Source: Streptomyces regalis
GTDB lineage: Bacteria; Actinomycetota; Actinomycetes; Streptomycetales; Streptomycetaceae
DNA: 64,000 nt
Reading direction: 5' to 3'
Assembly (NCBI RefSeq): GCF_001509475.1
Contig: NZ_LLZG01000391.1
Coordinates: 5,350-69,349, forward strand
The notes beneath the pieces are model-generated. The model was not told the DNA's origin. It saw nothing but the letters and a program-made list of their open reading frames with translations, and ran no database searches. Below are positions 16,801-26,221 of this stretch, piece by piece. The position numbers were made by a program, and so were the translations under genes. Numbering within the stretch: position 1 is the stretch's first letter; each line of letters opens with the position of its first letter.

Positions 16801-17595
16801 ATGATGCTCACCACCCGTTACGTCACCGGCGCGCCGAACTGGATCGACCTCGGCACACCCGACATCGAGGGCGCCGCTTCCTTCTACGGCGGCCTGTTCG
16901 GCTGGCGGTTCCAGCCGGGCGGACCCGAGACCGGAGGTTACGGCCTCTTCCAGCTCGACGGGAGGACGGCGGCCGGCGGTATGCAGACGACCGAGGAGCA
17001 GGGTCCGCCCTCCTGGACGGTGTACTTCCAGACTCCGGACGTGGACGCCACGGCGAAGGCGGCCGAACAGGCGCACGGCTCGGTGCTGATGCGGCCCATG
17101 GACGTGATGGACCTGGGCCGCATGGCCATCCTCGCCGACAAGGCGGGCGTGTCCTTCGGTCTGTGGCAGCCCGGCACCAACAAGGGTCTCGACGTCGTCC
17201 AGGAGCCCGGCTCGCTGTGCTGGCTGGAGCTGTACACCACCGACGTGCCGGCCGCGGCGGGTTTCTACCACGCGACGCTCGGCCTGGAGACCTTCGCCCT
17301 CGACTTCTACGGCGGGACGTACACGACGTTCGGCCCTGCCGGAGAAGAAGAGGACGCCATGTTCGGCGGTGTCGTCGACAAGGCCGACGATCCGGCGGAG
17401 GCCCAGGGCCCGGCGTACTGGCTGCCGTACTTCGAGGTCACGGACACGGACGCCACGGTCGCCAAGGCGCAGGAGCTGGGCGGCACGGTCCGTATACCGG
17501 CCACGGACCTGCCGGACGTCGGCCGTATCGCCAAGCTCACCGACCCGTACGGGGCACGCTTCGCGGTGATCAAGAGCGCGCCGCCGCAGAGCTGA
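16801..17595 (+). CDS. Two-domain VOC (glyoxalase/bleomycin-resistance fold) protein
   Basis: The 264-residue protein holds two VOC domains. Domain 1 (about 8-122) has APNWIDLGTPDIEGAASFYG, GLFGWRF and a C-terminal SFGLWQPG. Domain 2 (about 135-258) has WLELYTTDVPAAAGFYHATL and DPYGARFAVI. This duplicated arrangement matches the hydroxylase-like VOC proteins common in Streptomyces; substrates are mostly unknown. The tandem ATG at 16801/16804 follows GAGGAGGG. It lies between a Wbl gene and a LacI gene and seems to be a single-gene transcript. Confidence 0.85.
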   Translation: MMLTTRYVTGAPNWIDLGTPDIEGAASFYGGLFGWRFQPGGPETGGYGLFQLDGRTAAGGMQTTEEQGPPSWTVYFQTPDVDATAKAAEQAHGSVLMRPMDVMDLGRMAILADKAGVSFGLWQPGTNKGLDVVQEPGSLCWLELYTTDVPAAAGFYHATLGLETFALDFYGGTYTTFGPAGEEEDAMFGGVVDKADDPAEAQGPAYWLPYFEVTDTDATVAKAQELGGTVRIPATDLPDVGRIAKLTDPYGARFAVIKSAPPQS

Positions 17596-17646
17596 GGGAA
17601 CGGGACAGGCACCCGTCGGACGAGACAGAGGCTCCCGTCGGACGAC

Positions 17647-18687
17647 CTACGCGGACGCCCGCCGCACCAGTGTGGTCGGCAGCACCACGCTGGACGGTGC
17701 GGCGCCGACGCCCTGCTCGGCGGCGCGCCGGTCGAGCCCCCGGAGCAGCAGCCGGGCCATCAACCGGCCCATCTCCTCTATGTCCTGACGGACCGTCGTG
17801 AGCGACGGCTCGGTCTGTTCCGCGACCGGAAGCATGTCGTCGAACCCGACCACCGCGACATCCTGCGGCACCCGTCGGCCCGACTCGCGCAACACCCGCA
17901 GCGCCCCCGCCGCGGTGAGATCGTTGGCGGCGAACACGGCATCCAGGTCCGGGCAGCGTTCGAGAAGCTCGCGCATCGCCCGCTCACCGCCGGCCGGCGT
18001 GAAGTCGCCCTCGACGATGAGCCGCGGATCGGCGTCGACCATGACATCCCGGTAGCCGTCGAGCCGGTCCACCGCCGACGTCTGGTCGAGGGCGCCGGTG
18101 ATGTGCGCGATGCGGGTGCGGCCCAGGCCGACGAGGTGGCGTACGGCGTCGCGGGCGCCGCCACGGTTGTCGCTGTCGACGTACACCACGCCACGCCGGT
18201 CGCCGCCGCTCCAGTCGGGCCGTCCGCCGAACACGGTGGGGACTCCGGCGTGCTGGATCAGGCCGGGCAGCGGGTCGTCGAGGTGCAGTGAGAAGACGAG
18301 CGCTCCGTCGACGTGCCCGCCGGCGAGGTAGCGGCCGACGCGGGCGTGGTCGTCCCGGCCCTCCGTCAGGAGCAGCACCAGTTGGTTGTCGTAGGCCGTC
18401 AGCTCCTTGCTGATCCCACGGAGTTGCAGCGCGAAGAAGGGGTCGGCGAAGACGCGGGTCTCGGGTTCGGCGACGACGACGGCGACGGCGTCGTGCCGCC
18501 GGGTCACCAGGCTGCGGGCGGCCTGGTTGGGCACGTACCCGAGCTCCTCCACCGCCTTGCGGACCCGCTCCACGAGGGGCTCCCTGACCCCGTCCCCGCC
18601 GTTGACCACCCGGGACACGGTGGCCCGCGAGACCCCGGCCCGGGCGGCCACGGCCTCCAGGGTGGGGCGCGGGGCTGTGTCGGTCAC
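17647..18687 (-). CDS. LacI-family transcriptional regulator
   Basis: The 346-residue protein has an N-terminal LacI HTH (TLEAVAARAGVSRATVSRVV, residues about 9-28), the hinge region (VPNQAARSLVTRR), and a periplasmic-binding-like sensor domain with VFAANDLTAAGALRVL and DVAVVGFDDMLPVAEQTEPS near the end. GTG at 18687 starts the reading. The family represses sugar uptake or use genes. The perfect palindrome GAGAGCGCTCTC 58 bases upstream is a typical target in Streptomyces, so it probably represses itself; the former regulated gene may be the broken hydrolase at 18924 or a lost neighbour. Confidence 0.9.
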   Translation of the reverse strand: MTDTAPRPTLEAVAARAGVSRATVSRVVNGGDGVREPLVERVRKAVEELGYVPNQAARSLVTRRHDAVAVVVAEPETRVFADPFFALQLRGISKELTAYDNQLVLLLTEGRDDHARVGRYLAGGHVDGALVFSLHLDDPLPGLIQHAGVPTVFGGRPDWSGGDRRGVVYVDSDNRGGARDAVRHLVGLGRTRIAHITGALDQTSAVDRLDGYRDVMVDADPRLIVEGDFTPAGGERAMRELLERCPDLDAVFAANDLTAAGALRVLRESGRRVPQDVAVVGFDDMLPVAEQTEPSLTTVRQDIEEMGRLMARLLLRGLDRRAAEQGVGAAPSSVVLPTTLVRRASA

Positions 18688-18744
18688 TTCGGGGCTCCTT
18701 GTCCGAGGTTGCGGATCAGGATAGCCCTGGCAGGAAACGGAGGT

Positions 18745-18756
18745 GAGAGCGCTCTC
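18745..18756. promoter_or_regulatory. LacI-type operator GAGAGCGCTCTC
   Basis: A perfect 12-bp palindrome with the central CG pair typical of LacI-family operators lies between the divergent lacI-type gene (start 18687) and the hydrolase remnant (start 18924). Confidence 0.75.
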
Positions 18757-18923
18757 CGATCATCGGGACCGCGTGCGCCAGGAATGCCGAGAACGGTGCG
18801 GACCGCCGTTCGACCGGGTGCTGCATTCGGCCGATCTTGCCTGGCAGGCTCCTCGGCGGCGGCAGAGGCTACTGCTGACGGCCGCCGAGGACAGTGGGCG
18901 GCACGGCCCCGACAGGAGATGCC

Positions 18924-19375
18924 ATGCGGACCACTCCCAGGAGAGAAGCAGTTGCGCGAGGGCTGCGGCGCGCAGGCGCGTCCCGCAGGTGGTGGCTGCT
19001 GTTCTCCGTCGGCGTGGCCCTGGGCCTCCTCGGTTCCAGCAGTGCGGGGGCCGCCGAAGGTGGCGCGCCCGCGCCCCGTCGCTGCGACCCGGCACCGACC
19101 GGCGTCGCCGCCCAGGACTACTTCCTGGCTTCACCGTGCCGCCCGGGCTGATGCCGGACCGGCAGTGCGACCGGCGCCCGGCGAGGATCCATGTCCACCG
19201 GGCCCGTCCGGTGTAAGCGCACGGCAAGCGCGCCGACGTTCCCCACCGGGCCGCGGTGCCGGCCCACGGCTGCAACCTGCCCGGCCCGCCGGTGTTCGGC
19301 ATACGCCACCCGCCCGCAGGGTGGCACACCCGGCCGTCACTGCGCGCGGCCAAGCTCCCCGAGACTTCTGAACCC
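18924..19375 (+). pseudogene. Secreted alpha/beta-hydrolase remnant
   Basis: ATG at 18924, with AGGAG six bases upstream, opens a signal peptide (RRWWLLFSVGVALGLLGSSS, cleavage near AGA) followed by CDPAPTGVAAQDYF and a stop at 19151. In the next frame the sequence continues as GFTVPPGLMPDRQCDRRPAR, IHVHRARPV and a stop. In a further frame VPAHGCNLPGPPVFGIRHPP resembles the oxyanion segment AxLVHGxTxPGPxxFDLRHP of secreted Streptomyces alpha/beta hydrolases. The catalytic Ser/His part is absent; the gene is cut off at the neighbouring gene's end. I count at least two frameshifts plus a 3' deletion. Confidence 0.65.
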
Positions 19376-19378
19376 GGC

Positions 19379-20314
19379 TCAGCTCAACAGGTCGACCCGC
19401 TGCCCGACGCCCTCCCGCTCCGCCGCCCGATACGCCACCCATGACAGGGCCAGGTCCTGCCAGGGCAGCCCGACGGGAGCGTAGACGGAACGGGCCGCGG
19501 CACTCGTACGGCCCGGGTGTTCGCCGCGCAGTACGGCACCGAGGGTGGTGTCGGTGGCCTCCGCGGGCAGGCCGGTGGCCGCCAACGCGCCCATGGTGGC
19601 GGCGAGTTCGCGGTCGTCGACAACGAGCAGCGCCGCCCGAAGCAGGTCGGCCGCCAGCTCCTGCTTGCCGGGCTCGTCGGCTCCCAGGCTCGTGAAGTGC
19701 TGCCCTTCCCGGGTGTCGGCCAGGGACAGCAGCGGCGATCGTGACCAGGTCGCCAGCAGTACGGTGTCGGCGGCCACGGCGACCTCCCGCGCCGAGCCCA
19801 GAACCCGACCACCGTGGCGTGCGGCGAAGTCGGCGGCGCGGTCGCCGTCCGTGTCGTGGACGGCCAGGTCGCCGCACGGCCGCAGAGCACGCAGCCCCCG
19901 CAGCATGAGCTCCGCCTGCGCCCCCGCGCCGATCACCCCCAGCACGTCGCCGGGCCCGGCGAGGAGGTGAGTTCCCAACGCCGCCGCCAGCCCCGTGCGC
20001 CATGCGGTGACCGTCGCCGAGTCCAGCAGGGCGAGCAACTCGCCGTCCTCGCCGCTGTGCAGGCAGATCACCCCGCGCAGGGCGGGCCGGGCGTCCGGGA
20101 ACTTGGCGTTGACCTTGACCGTATAGGCCGGGATGCCGGGCAGGAGGCCCGGGATCAGGGCGGTCGCCGTGCCGGGGAAGGGGAGGTCCGTACGCACGCG
20201 TTGTCCCGCGATCGGTACGCCCTCCGCGTTCCGGAAGCCGTCCCGCAGAGCATCGGCGCAGGCCTCCGGCTGTAGTACGGCTTCCAGGTCACCGCGCGTC
20301 AGAAGAAGGGTCAC
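19379..20314 (-). CDS. Ornithine cyclodeaminase / mu-crystallin family protein
   Basis: The 311-residue protein has the family layout: N-terminal substrate domain (LLLTRGDLEAVLQPEACADA, YTVKVNAKFPD with the substrate Lys) and a Rossmann domain with GVIGAGAQAELMLRGLRAL (about 130-148). LLALLDSATVTAWRTGLAAA matches the conserved DxxxLTxxRTGAxSA motif. FTSLGADEPGKQELA matches the later GAD.PGK motif. Members include NAD-dependent ornithine cyclodeaminase, alanine dehydrogenase and ketimine reductases; the substrate here is unknown. GTG at 20314 gives family-length protein. It lies 14 bases downstream of the laccase gene on the same strand and may share its transcript. Confidence 0.85.
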   Translation of the reverse strand: MTLLLTRGDLEAVLQPEACADALRDGFRNAEGVPIAGQRVRTDLPFPGTATALIPGLLPGIPAYTVKVNAKFPDARPALRGVICLHSGEDGELLALLDSATVTAWRTGLAAALGTHLLAGPGDVLGVIGAGAQAELMLRGLRALRPCGDLAVHDTDGDRAADFAARHGGRVLGSAREVAVAADTVLLATWSRSPLLSLADTREGQHFTSLGADEPGKQELAADLLRAALLVVDDRELAATMGALAATGLPAEATDTTLGAVLRGEHPGRTSAAARSVYAPVGLPWQDLALSWVAYRAAEREGVGQRVDLLS

Positions 20315-20328
20315 GCGCCCATGATCGG

Positions 20329-21306
20329 TCAGTGCTCGTGCTCGGCCGACGGATGTGCGTGCTCGTGCGGCTCGTACCCGGGAATCGCCCCGTCCGCCTT
20401 CTTCACCAGGAACAGCCCCACCATCCCCATGTCGGAGTGGCTCTGCACATGGCAGTGGTACATCCATGCCCCCGCCCCGACCCCCTCCCCCGCGATCACC
20501 TGGAAACCGAACGAGTCCGCCGGACCGCAGATCTTGTTGTCGATGACCTGGCTGGGGTCGTCCGGGCCGGTGAGCATGCCCGTGCGGTTGTCGGCCCAGC
20601 GATGACCGTGCAGGTGGAAGGTGTGGTAGTACTCGCCGTGCGTGATCATCACGAACTCGACGCGATCGCCCACCGTCGCTTCGAAGTCCGGGCCGCTGTG
20701 CGCGGGCCTGTTGTTGATCAGCATGTCGTTGAAGACGATGGTGTGGGTCGCGTCCGGGAGGATGTCGCCCTTGCGCCGGACGATCACCGGCCCGTAGAGG
20801 CCCTTGCGGATGCCGCCCGTGCCGTGCTCGGTACCGACGACGTGGTCGTGGTAGTGCCAGTAGCCCGCACTGCCCGCCCGCCAGGTGCCGTCCTTGCGGC
20901 GGCCGGGGGCGTGGGTGCGCCAGGTGTAGGTGCGGGTGCCGCCGGGCTCGACGTCGCTCTTGTTCAACTTCGTGCCGTCGCTGGTGATTTCGTAGTCGAG
21001 GCCGTGGACATGCAGGCTCACCGGCACGTCCATCGTGTTCTCGAACTCGACGTGCAGGGTGTCGCCCTCGTTGAGCTCGATGAGCGGGCCGGGGATGGTC
21101 GCCTTGCCCTTTTCGAGGCCGTAGCCCATCTGCCCGTCGGCGAGTTTCTCGGCGTACAGCTTGAGATGCCTGACCTCGCCGCCGGCCGGGGCGGTCCTCG
21201 GCGGCGTGTCGGCACTCACGGCCTCGGGCACCGACGCCAGGGACAACGATGTCGCGACGGTCGCGCCGCCCAGCAGTACACGTCTGTTGAAGCTGCGTCT
21301 GTTCAT
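20329..21306 (-). CDS. Two-domain small laccase (multicopper oxidase, SLAC type)
   Basis: The 325-residue secreted oxidase has a Tat-like signal ([20 protein letters not shown]) and two cupredoxin domains. Copper ligands are visible in HVHGLDY (His99, His101), HYHDH (151-155), HTFHLHGH (about 228-235) and [12 protein letters not shown] (about 284-295, with the type-1 Cys285). Two-domain laccases form trimers that place the trinuclear copper centre between subunits and oxidise phenols with oxygen. The C-terminus is His-rich ([14 protein letters not shown]), possibly extra metal binding. Length and motifs match the Streptomyces small laccase. It sits next to a secreted protein containing a cupredoxin domain. 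Confidence 0.93.
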   Translation of the reverse strand: MNRRSFNRRVLLGGATVATSLSLASVPEAVSADTPPRTAPAGGEVRHLKLYAEKLADGQMGYGLEKGKATIPGPLIELNEGDTLHVEFENTMDVPVSLHVHGLDYEITSDGTKLNKSDVEPGGTRTYTWRTHAPGRRKDGTWRAGSAGYWHYHDHVVGTEHGTGGIRKGLYGPVIVRRKGDILPDATHTIVFNDMLINNRPAHSGPDFEATVGDRVEFVMITHGEYYHTFHLHGHRWADNRTGMLTGPDDPSQVIDNKICGPADSFGFQVIAGEGVGAGAWMYHCHVQSHSDMGMVGLFLVKKADGAIPGYEPHEHAHPSAEHEH

Positions 21307-21484
21307 GCCGAACTCCCCACGGCGGTACGGAAATTACGGGGATGAACCGGTGAGACGGTACCGGCCGGGCTCCCGTTTATCCACACTCAGGACAAAGTTC
21401 GTCCCAGTGCGGTCATAGGTATTGGCGAGTCGTTCAAAGGGGTCTAGCTTCCTTGTCGCTGTTGCTGTGACCGTGGAGGTGCCC

Positions 21485-23962
21485 ATGCACTTACGAGGGT
21501 TGAGCACGAGAAGACAGACCTGGGTGGCCACTGTGACCGCCGGGATCGTCGCCGCCGGTCTGATGTCGGCTCCGGCGGCCGACGCACGCCCGGTCCCGGA
21601 ACCACCCCTGACAACGATGTCCGTCAAGTCGCCACCGGGCGGCGCGAATGTACGGGTGCTCATCTTCTACGGCTCCGCGGCCGCAGGCGACGAGTCGCCT
21701 CTGGTGAACGCCGGCATCGAGGCGATCGAGCGGATCGGCCTGTCGGGCCCGGCCGACCAGCGCTTCAAGGTCGAGGCCACGAAGGACGCCTCGGTCTTCA
21801 CCGATGAGACGAAGCTGGGCCGCTTCAACGCGATCGTGTTCCTCACCGGTGGCGGCGATGTCCTCGACCCCGAGCAGGAGGCGGGTCTGGAGGCCTACAT
21901 GGAGGCGGGCGGCGGTTTCGTCGGCATCCATGACGCGGCCCGCGCCGAGCCGTACTCGGACTGGTTCACCGGCCTGGTCGGCGCCCGCCCGGCAGCCGGC
22001 GGCCCGACGAACGTCCAGCGGGCCGTCGTCGAGGTCGGCGACCGGCGGCATCCGGCGACCAAGGAGCTTCCGGTGCAGTGGAAGCGGCCGGACAAGTGGC
22101 TGAACTGGGCGAAGAACCCGTCGGGTGCGGTGCACACCGTCGCCCGGGTACGGGAGTCGAGCTACCAGCCGGGCACGAGCGCCAACGGCTGGGACCACCC
22201 GGTGAGTTGGTGCCGCGACTACGACGGCGGCCGCTCCTTCTACACGGGTATGGGCGGCACGGTGTCGTCGTACGACGAGACCGACTTCCGTACGCATCTG
22301 CGCGGCGCCCTGCTGTGGACGACACGGCTGGTGCAGGCCGACTGCAAGGCGACCATCACCGGAAACTACAAAGCCGAGCGCCTCACCCAGCCCAACCAGC
22401 CCGGCCGGAACGACCAGATCGGCGAGCCGCACGGCCTGGTCACCGCCCCCGACGGCCGCGTCCTCTACATCGGCCGGGGCGGCGCCGACTCCTCCCAGCC
22501 GGTGATCACCGACTGGAACAACCCGGACATCGGCAAGGGCAAGGGCGAGATCCATGTCTACGACCCGACGACCAAGAAGGTCACTCTGGCCGGGGCCCTG
22601 ACGGTATTCGGCAACAAGGGCGGCGGCGACGAGCTGATCAAGGTCGAGGAGGGGCTCCTCGGCATCGAACTCGATCCGCGCTTCGAGGAGAACGGCTGGG
22701 TGTATCTGCATTACACCCCGCACTCGCAGATCAACCGCGACACGCGAATGGCCGAGCGGCGCGTCTCCCGCTTCACGCTCGACCCGGCCACGAACAAGCT
22801 GGACCTGAGCAGTGAGAAGGTGCTGCTCAAGTGGCCGGTGCAGATCCACAGTTGCTGCCACTCGGGCGGTGGGATGACCTGGGACTCCCAGGGCAACCTG
22901 TACATCGCGACCGGCGACAACAACTCCAGCCGCTTCAGCGACGGTTACTCGGGCAACAACCCCGAGCCCGACTACAAGGGCGTCTCCTTCGCCGACGCGC
23001 GCCGCACCGCCGGCAACACCAACAACCTCAACGGCAAGATCCTGCGCATCCACCCGGAGCCCGACGGCACGTACACCCTCCCCGAGGGCAACCTCTTCAC
23101 GGGCCGGGAGACCGACGAGGGCGGCGGCAAGACGCGCGGCGAGATCTATGTGATGGGAGTCAGGAACCCGGCACGCATCTTCGTCGACCAGCAGACGGAC
23201 ATCCTGTACGCGGGCTGGGTCGGCCCCGACGCCTCGGCGCCCTCCACGACCTGGGGCCCGGCGAAGTACGACACCTTCGCCGTCATCACCAAGGCGAGCA
23301 ACCGGGGTTGGCCGTACTGCATGGGCAACAAGCAGCCCTACCGCGACCGCAATCTGCCCGACCCGACGAAGCCGCTGGGCTGGTACGACTGCGACCACCC
23401 CAAGAACGAGTCGCCGAACAACAACGGCCTGGTCAACCTCCCTCCGGTCACCGGCAACAACATCTGGTACTCGCCGCAGGGAGGCGCCCCGGACTTCCCG
23501 CGCGACGCGAACGGCATCCCGTCGTACAAGCAGGAGGAGTCCACGTATCTGCTGCCGTGGCTCAAGGGCGGCGGCCAGGCAGCGATGAACGGTCCGGTCT
23601 ACCGCTACGACGCCACGAGCGCGAGCGACGTGAAGTGGCCGTCGTACTGGGACGGCAAGTGGTTCGTCGGCGACTTCTACGACGCCGACCAGCCGCGCAA
23701 CGCCGTGATCACCGACCCGAAGACCCACGGTGACGGCGGTCTGCCGGTCCACTCGGAGTCGTTGAAGAAGATCGTGCCGATCGGCAATGACGGCATCAAG
23801 AACCTCATGGACTGGAAGTTCGGCCCGGACGGCTCGCTGTACGTCCTCGACTACGGCCGCGGGTTCTTCACCTCGGACGCCAAGTCGGCGCTGTGGCGGG
23901 TCACTTACACGGGCGGCGGTCCGACCCCGGCCGCCGACCAGCTGGCGAGGGGGACGCAGTGA
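21485..23962 (+). CDS. Secreted ThuA-domain plus PQQ-type sugar dehydrogenase protein
   Basis: The 825-residue protein starts at ATG 21485 (GGAGG eight bases upstream) with a signal peptide (VATVTAGIVAAGLMSAPAAD). Residues about 58-290 form a ThuA-like domain (VRVLIFYGSAAAGDESPLV, FNAIVFLTGGGDVLD, GFVGIHDAA, and SFYTGMGGT). Residues about 310-815 form a beta-propeller of the PQQ-dependent aldose/sorbosone dehydrogenase kind (GLVTAPDGRVLYIGRGG, GGGMTWDSQGNLYIATGDNN, NNLNGKILRIHPEPDGTY). ThuA domains act in trehalose and other disaccharide use. Joined to a sugar oxidoreductase this suggests extracellular oxidation of a disaccharide or polysaccharide fragment. It overlaps the next gene by 4 bases, so the two are co-translated. 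Confidence 0.88.
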   Translation: MHLRGLSTRRQTWVATVTAGIVAAGLMSAPAADARPVPEPPLTTMSVKSPPGGANVRVLIFYGSAAAGDESPLVNAGIEAIERIGLSGPADQRFKVEATKDASVFTDETKLGRFNAIVFLTGGGDVLDPEQEAGLEAYMEAGGGFVGIHDAARAEPYSDWFTGLVGARPAAGGPTNVQRAVVEVGDRRHPATKELPVQWKRPDKWLNWAKNPSGAVHTVARVRESSYQPGTSANGWDHPVSWCRDYDGGRSFYTGMGGTVSSYDETDFRTHLRGALLWTTRLVQADCKATITGNYKAERLTQPNQPGRNDQIGEPHGLVTAPDGRVLYIGRGGADSSQPVITDWNNPDIGKGKGEIHVYDPTTKKVTLAGALTVFGNKGGGDELIKVEEGLLGIELDPRFEENGWVYLHYTPHSQINRDTRMAERRVSRFTLDPATNKLDLSSEKVLLKWPVQIHSCCHSGGGMTWDSQGNLYIATGDNNSSRFSDGYSGNNPEPDYKGVSFADARRTAGNTNNLNGKILRIHPEPDGTYTLPEGNLFTGRETDEGGGKTRGEIYVMGVRNPARIFVDQQTDILYAGWVGPDASAPSTTWGPAKYDTFAVITKASNRGWPYCMGNKQPYRDRNLPDPTKPLGWYDCDHPKNESPNNNGLVNLPPVTGNNIWYSPQGGAPDFPRDANGIPSYKQEESTYLLPWLKGGGQAAMNGPVYRYDATSASDVKWPSYWDGKWFVGDFYDADQPRNAVITDPKTHGDGGLPVHSESLKKIVPIGNDGIKNLMDWKFGPDGSLYVLDYGRGFFTSDAKSALWRVTYTGGGPTPAADQLARGTQ

Positions 23963-26163
23963 CACGACAACGAAGAATGTGGGCGGCCCTGTTGGCCGCA
24001 CTGCTCGTGGTGCTCGGACTGCAGGCGTTGCCCGCGACCGGACAGCCACAGCCACCGGCACAAGCAGCCGCCGCACAGGTCCTCACCTGGACCGCCGGTG
24101 ACGACATCACCAAGTACACGACGGCACCCGCCACGGCGGTCGCCGGTCAGGCGACGATCGTCTTCGAGAACAGCACGGCGACCGGCAACACCACCGGGAT
24201 GCCGCACACGTTGACGTTCGACACCTCCGACCCGGAGTTCAACAACGACGTCCAGCTGAACATCCTCGCCAACCCGAACGACGACCAGGGCGGCCGGCAC
24301 ACCGCCGAGGTCACGCTCACCCCCGGCCGCTACCGCTACTACTGCACGATCCCCGGCCACGGGCAGATGCAGGGCATCCTCGTGGTGACCGAGGGCAGCG
24401 GTGAGGACACGACGGCGCCCGAGGCGTCGGCCCACGTCAGCGGGGTGCAGAACGCGCAGGGTCAGTACGTCGGTTCGGCGAGCGTGGCGATCCACGCCAC
24501 CGACGAGGCGGGCGGCTCCGGAGTCGACCGGGTCGAGTACGCGGTCGGCGACGCGGGCGCCTGGCAGCCGTACACCACCCCGGTCGTCGTCGATCAGGTC
24601 GGCGACCACAAGATCCGCTACCGCGCCTTCGACAAGGCGGGGAACGTCTCGGCGGAGCAGAGCGTCGCGTTCACGGTGGTGCCACCGCCTACGGACGACA
24701 CGGCCCCGCCACAGACGTCGGCGACGGTCAGCGGCGAGCAGAACCCCGACGGCACGTACATCGACATGGCGACCGTCACCGTCTCCGCCTCCGACACCGG
24801 TTCCGGCGTCAACGCCATCGAGTACGCGATCGGCTCCGGCGCCTGGCAGCCGTACACCGCGCCGGTGATGGTGCACGAGGCCGGCACGCATACGGTGCGC
24901 TACCGGGCCACCGACAAGGCGGGCAACGTGGCCGCCGAGAAGAGCGTGCAGTTCACGGTCGTGGCGACGCCCGATCCGGACACGACGCCGCCGGTGACCG
25001 GCGTGACCGTCGAGGGCGCGAAGAACTCCGACGGGGCGTACATCGGCAGTGCCAAGGTGACGGTCACGGCGACCGACGAGCACGGCTCGGGCGTCGAGCG
25101 GATCGAGTACTCGCTCGACGGCGGTCCGTATCTCGCGTACGGCGCCCCGGTGGTCGTCGACCGCGCCGGCACGCACACCCTCGCCTACCGGGCGACGGAC
25201 AAGGCGGGCAACACCTCCGCGGCCCGCACGGTGACCTTCACGGTGGTGTCGAGCCAGGTTCCGGCCCCCAACTGCCCCGAGTTCGACGATCGGTTGACGG
25301 TGATCGTCGGCACGGTCGACTCGGGTGTCCCGAACCGGCTCACCAACAGCCGGTGCCGGATCAACGAGTTGATCGAGGACGAGAAGGAGTGGACGTCCCA
25401 CGCACTGTTCCTCAAGCACGTGACAACGGTCCTGGACAAGCTCCTGAAGGAAGGGGTCGTCGACCAGCGCGAGTACAACGCCATCCGCAAGGCCGCCCGC
25501 GAGTCGGGGATCGGCAAGCCCGGCCAGACCGAGGGCTACCGCACGATCCTCGACGGCAGCGCGGAGTCCTTCGCCAAGTGGCAGCACGTGGGCGGCGGTT
25601 CGTTCGCGCCGAACGGTGACGGGACGATCACCAGCGGGACCACCAAGCCCGGCCTTGGCATGCTGTGGTTCCCGGAGCGCAAGTACGGCGACTTCTCGCT
25701 CCGGCTCCAGTGGCGGGACGACGCTCCGGGCACGGGCAACGCCAACTCGGGCGTGTTCGTCCGCTTCCCGTGGGTCCACGACCACCCCGAGGAGCCGCGT
25801 CCCGAGTGGGTCGCCATCAAGTACGGGCATGAGGTGCAAGTACTCGACCGTCCTGACGGCGACATGTACAAGACGGGCTCGGTCTACGGCTTCGACCGCG
25901 TGGGGCTCGCCGGTGCCGGCGTCACGCAGAAGGGGACCTGGAACGACTACGAGATCCGCGTCGTCGACCAGCACTACTCGGTCTACCGCAACGGCGTGCT
26001 GATCAACGAGTTCGACAACACCGGCGGCCAGGACTTCTCCCCGCCCCGCTCGGACGATCCGGGCACGGACGGGCGACGGTTCGCCTCCGGCTACATCGGG
26101 CTCCAGGTGCACGGCACGACGGATGTGATCTCGTACCGGGACATCCGGATCAAGGAGTTGTGA
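23959..26163 (+). CDS. Secreted cupredoxin / Ig-like repeat / DUF1080 multidomain protein
   Basis: GTG at 23959 overlaps the previous stop (GTGA). The 734-residue product has a signal peptide (MWAALLAALLVVLGLQALPA) and a cupredoxin-like domain, about 40-145 (MPHTLTFDT, GRYRYYCTIPGHGQMQGI; His, Cys, His, Met ligands). Three OmpL47/Ig-like repeats of about 95 residues follow, about 150-430 (each with GSGV-IEYA, WQPYT-PV, THTVRYRATDKAGN). A linker and a C-terminal DUF1080/3-keto-disaccharide hydrolase domain fill about 540-734 (GMLWFPERKYGDFSLRLQWR, NSGVFVRFPW, YEIRVVDQHYSVYRNG). DUF1080 enzymes hydrolyse 3-keto-disaccharides or bind glycans. With the ThuA/PQQ partner it suggests a secreted pathway of sugar oxidation followed by cleavage. 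The cupredoxin may pass electrons. Confidence 0.88.
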   Translation: MTRQRRMWAALLAALLVVLGLQALPATGQPQPPAQAAAAQVLTWTAGDDITKYTTAPATAVAGQATIVFENSTATGNTTGMPHTLTFDTSDPEFNNDVQLNILANPNDDQGGRHTAEVTLTPGRYRYYCTIPGHGQMQGILVVTEGSGEDTTAPEASAHVSGVQNAQGQYVGSASVAIHATDEAGGSGVDRVEYAVGDAGAWQPYTTPVVVDQVGDHKIRYRAFDKAGNVSAEQSVAFTVVPPPTDDTAPPQTSATVSGEQNPDGTYIDMATVTVSASDTGSGVNAIEYAIGSGAWQPYTAPVMVHEAGTHTVRYRATDKAGNVAAEKSVQFTVVATPDPDTTPPVTGVTVEGAKNSDGAYIGSAKVTVTATDEHGSGVERIEYSLDGGPYLAYGAPVVVDRAGTHTLAYRATDKAGNTSAARTVTFTVVSSQVPAPNCPEFDDRLTVIVGTVDSGVPNRLTNSRCRINELIEDEKEWTSHALFLKHVTTVLDKLLKEGVVDQREYNAIRKAARESGIGKPGQTEGYRTILDGSAESFAKWQHVGGGSFAPNGDGTITSGTTKPGLGMLWFPERKYGDFSLRLQWRDDAPGTGNANSGVFVRFPWVHDHPEEPRPEWVAIKYGHEVQVLDRPDGDMYKTGSVYGFDRVGLAGAGVTQKGTWNDYEIRVVDQHYSVYRNGVLINEFDNTGGQDFSPPRSDDPGTDGRRFASGYIGLQVHGTTDVISYRDIRIKEL

Positions 26164-26166
26164 GAG

Positions 26167-26193
26167 AGGGCCCGGCGCGGTGCGCCGGGCCCT
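26167..26193. terminator. Strong bidirectional terminator
   Basis: A perfect 12-bp stem AGGGCCCGGCGC/GCGCCGGGCCCT with a 3-base loop starts four bases after the DUF1080 stop. It separates convergent genes and probably serves both. Confidence 0.85.
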
Positions 26194-26221
26194 GCGGCTC
26201 GCTGACGGACCCGGACCGCCG

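Noticed and set aside
18924..26163. Natural-product biosynthetic cluster around the laccase and SDR genes
   Set aside because: No PKS, NRPS, terpene or RiPP core enzymes are present; the genes read as catabolic, secreted or regulatory.
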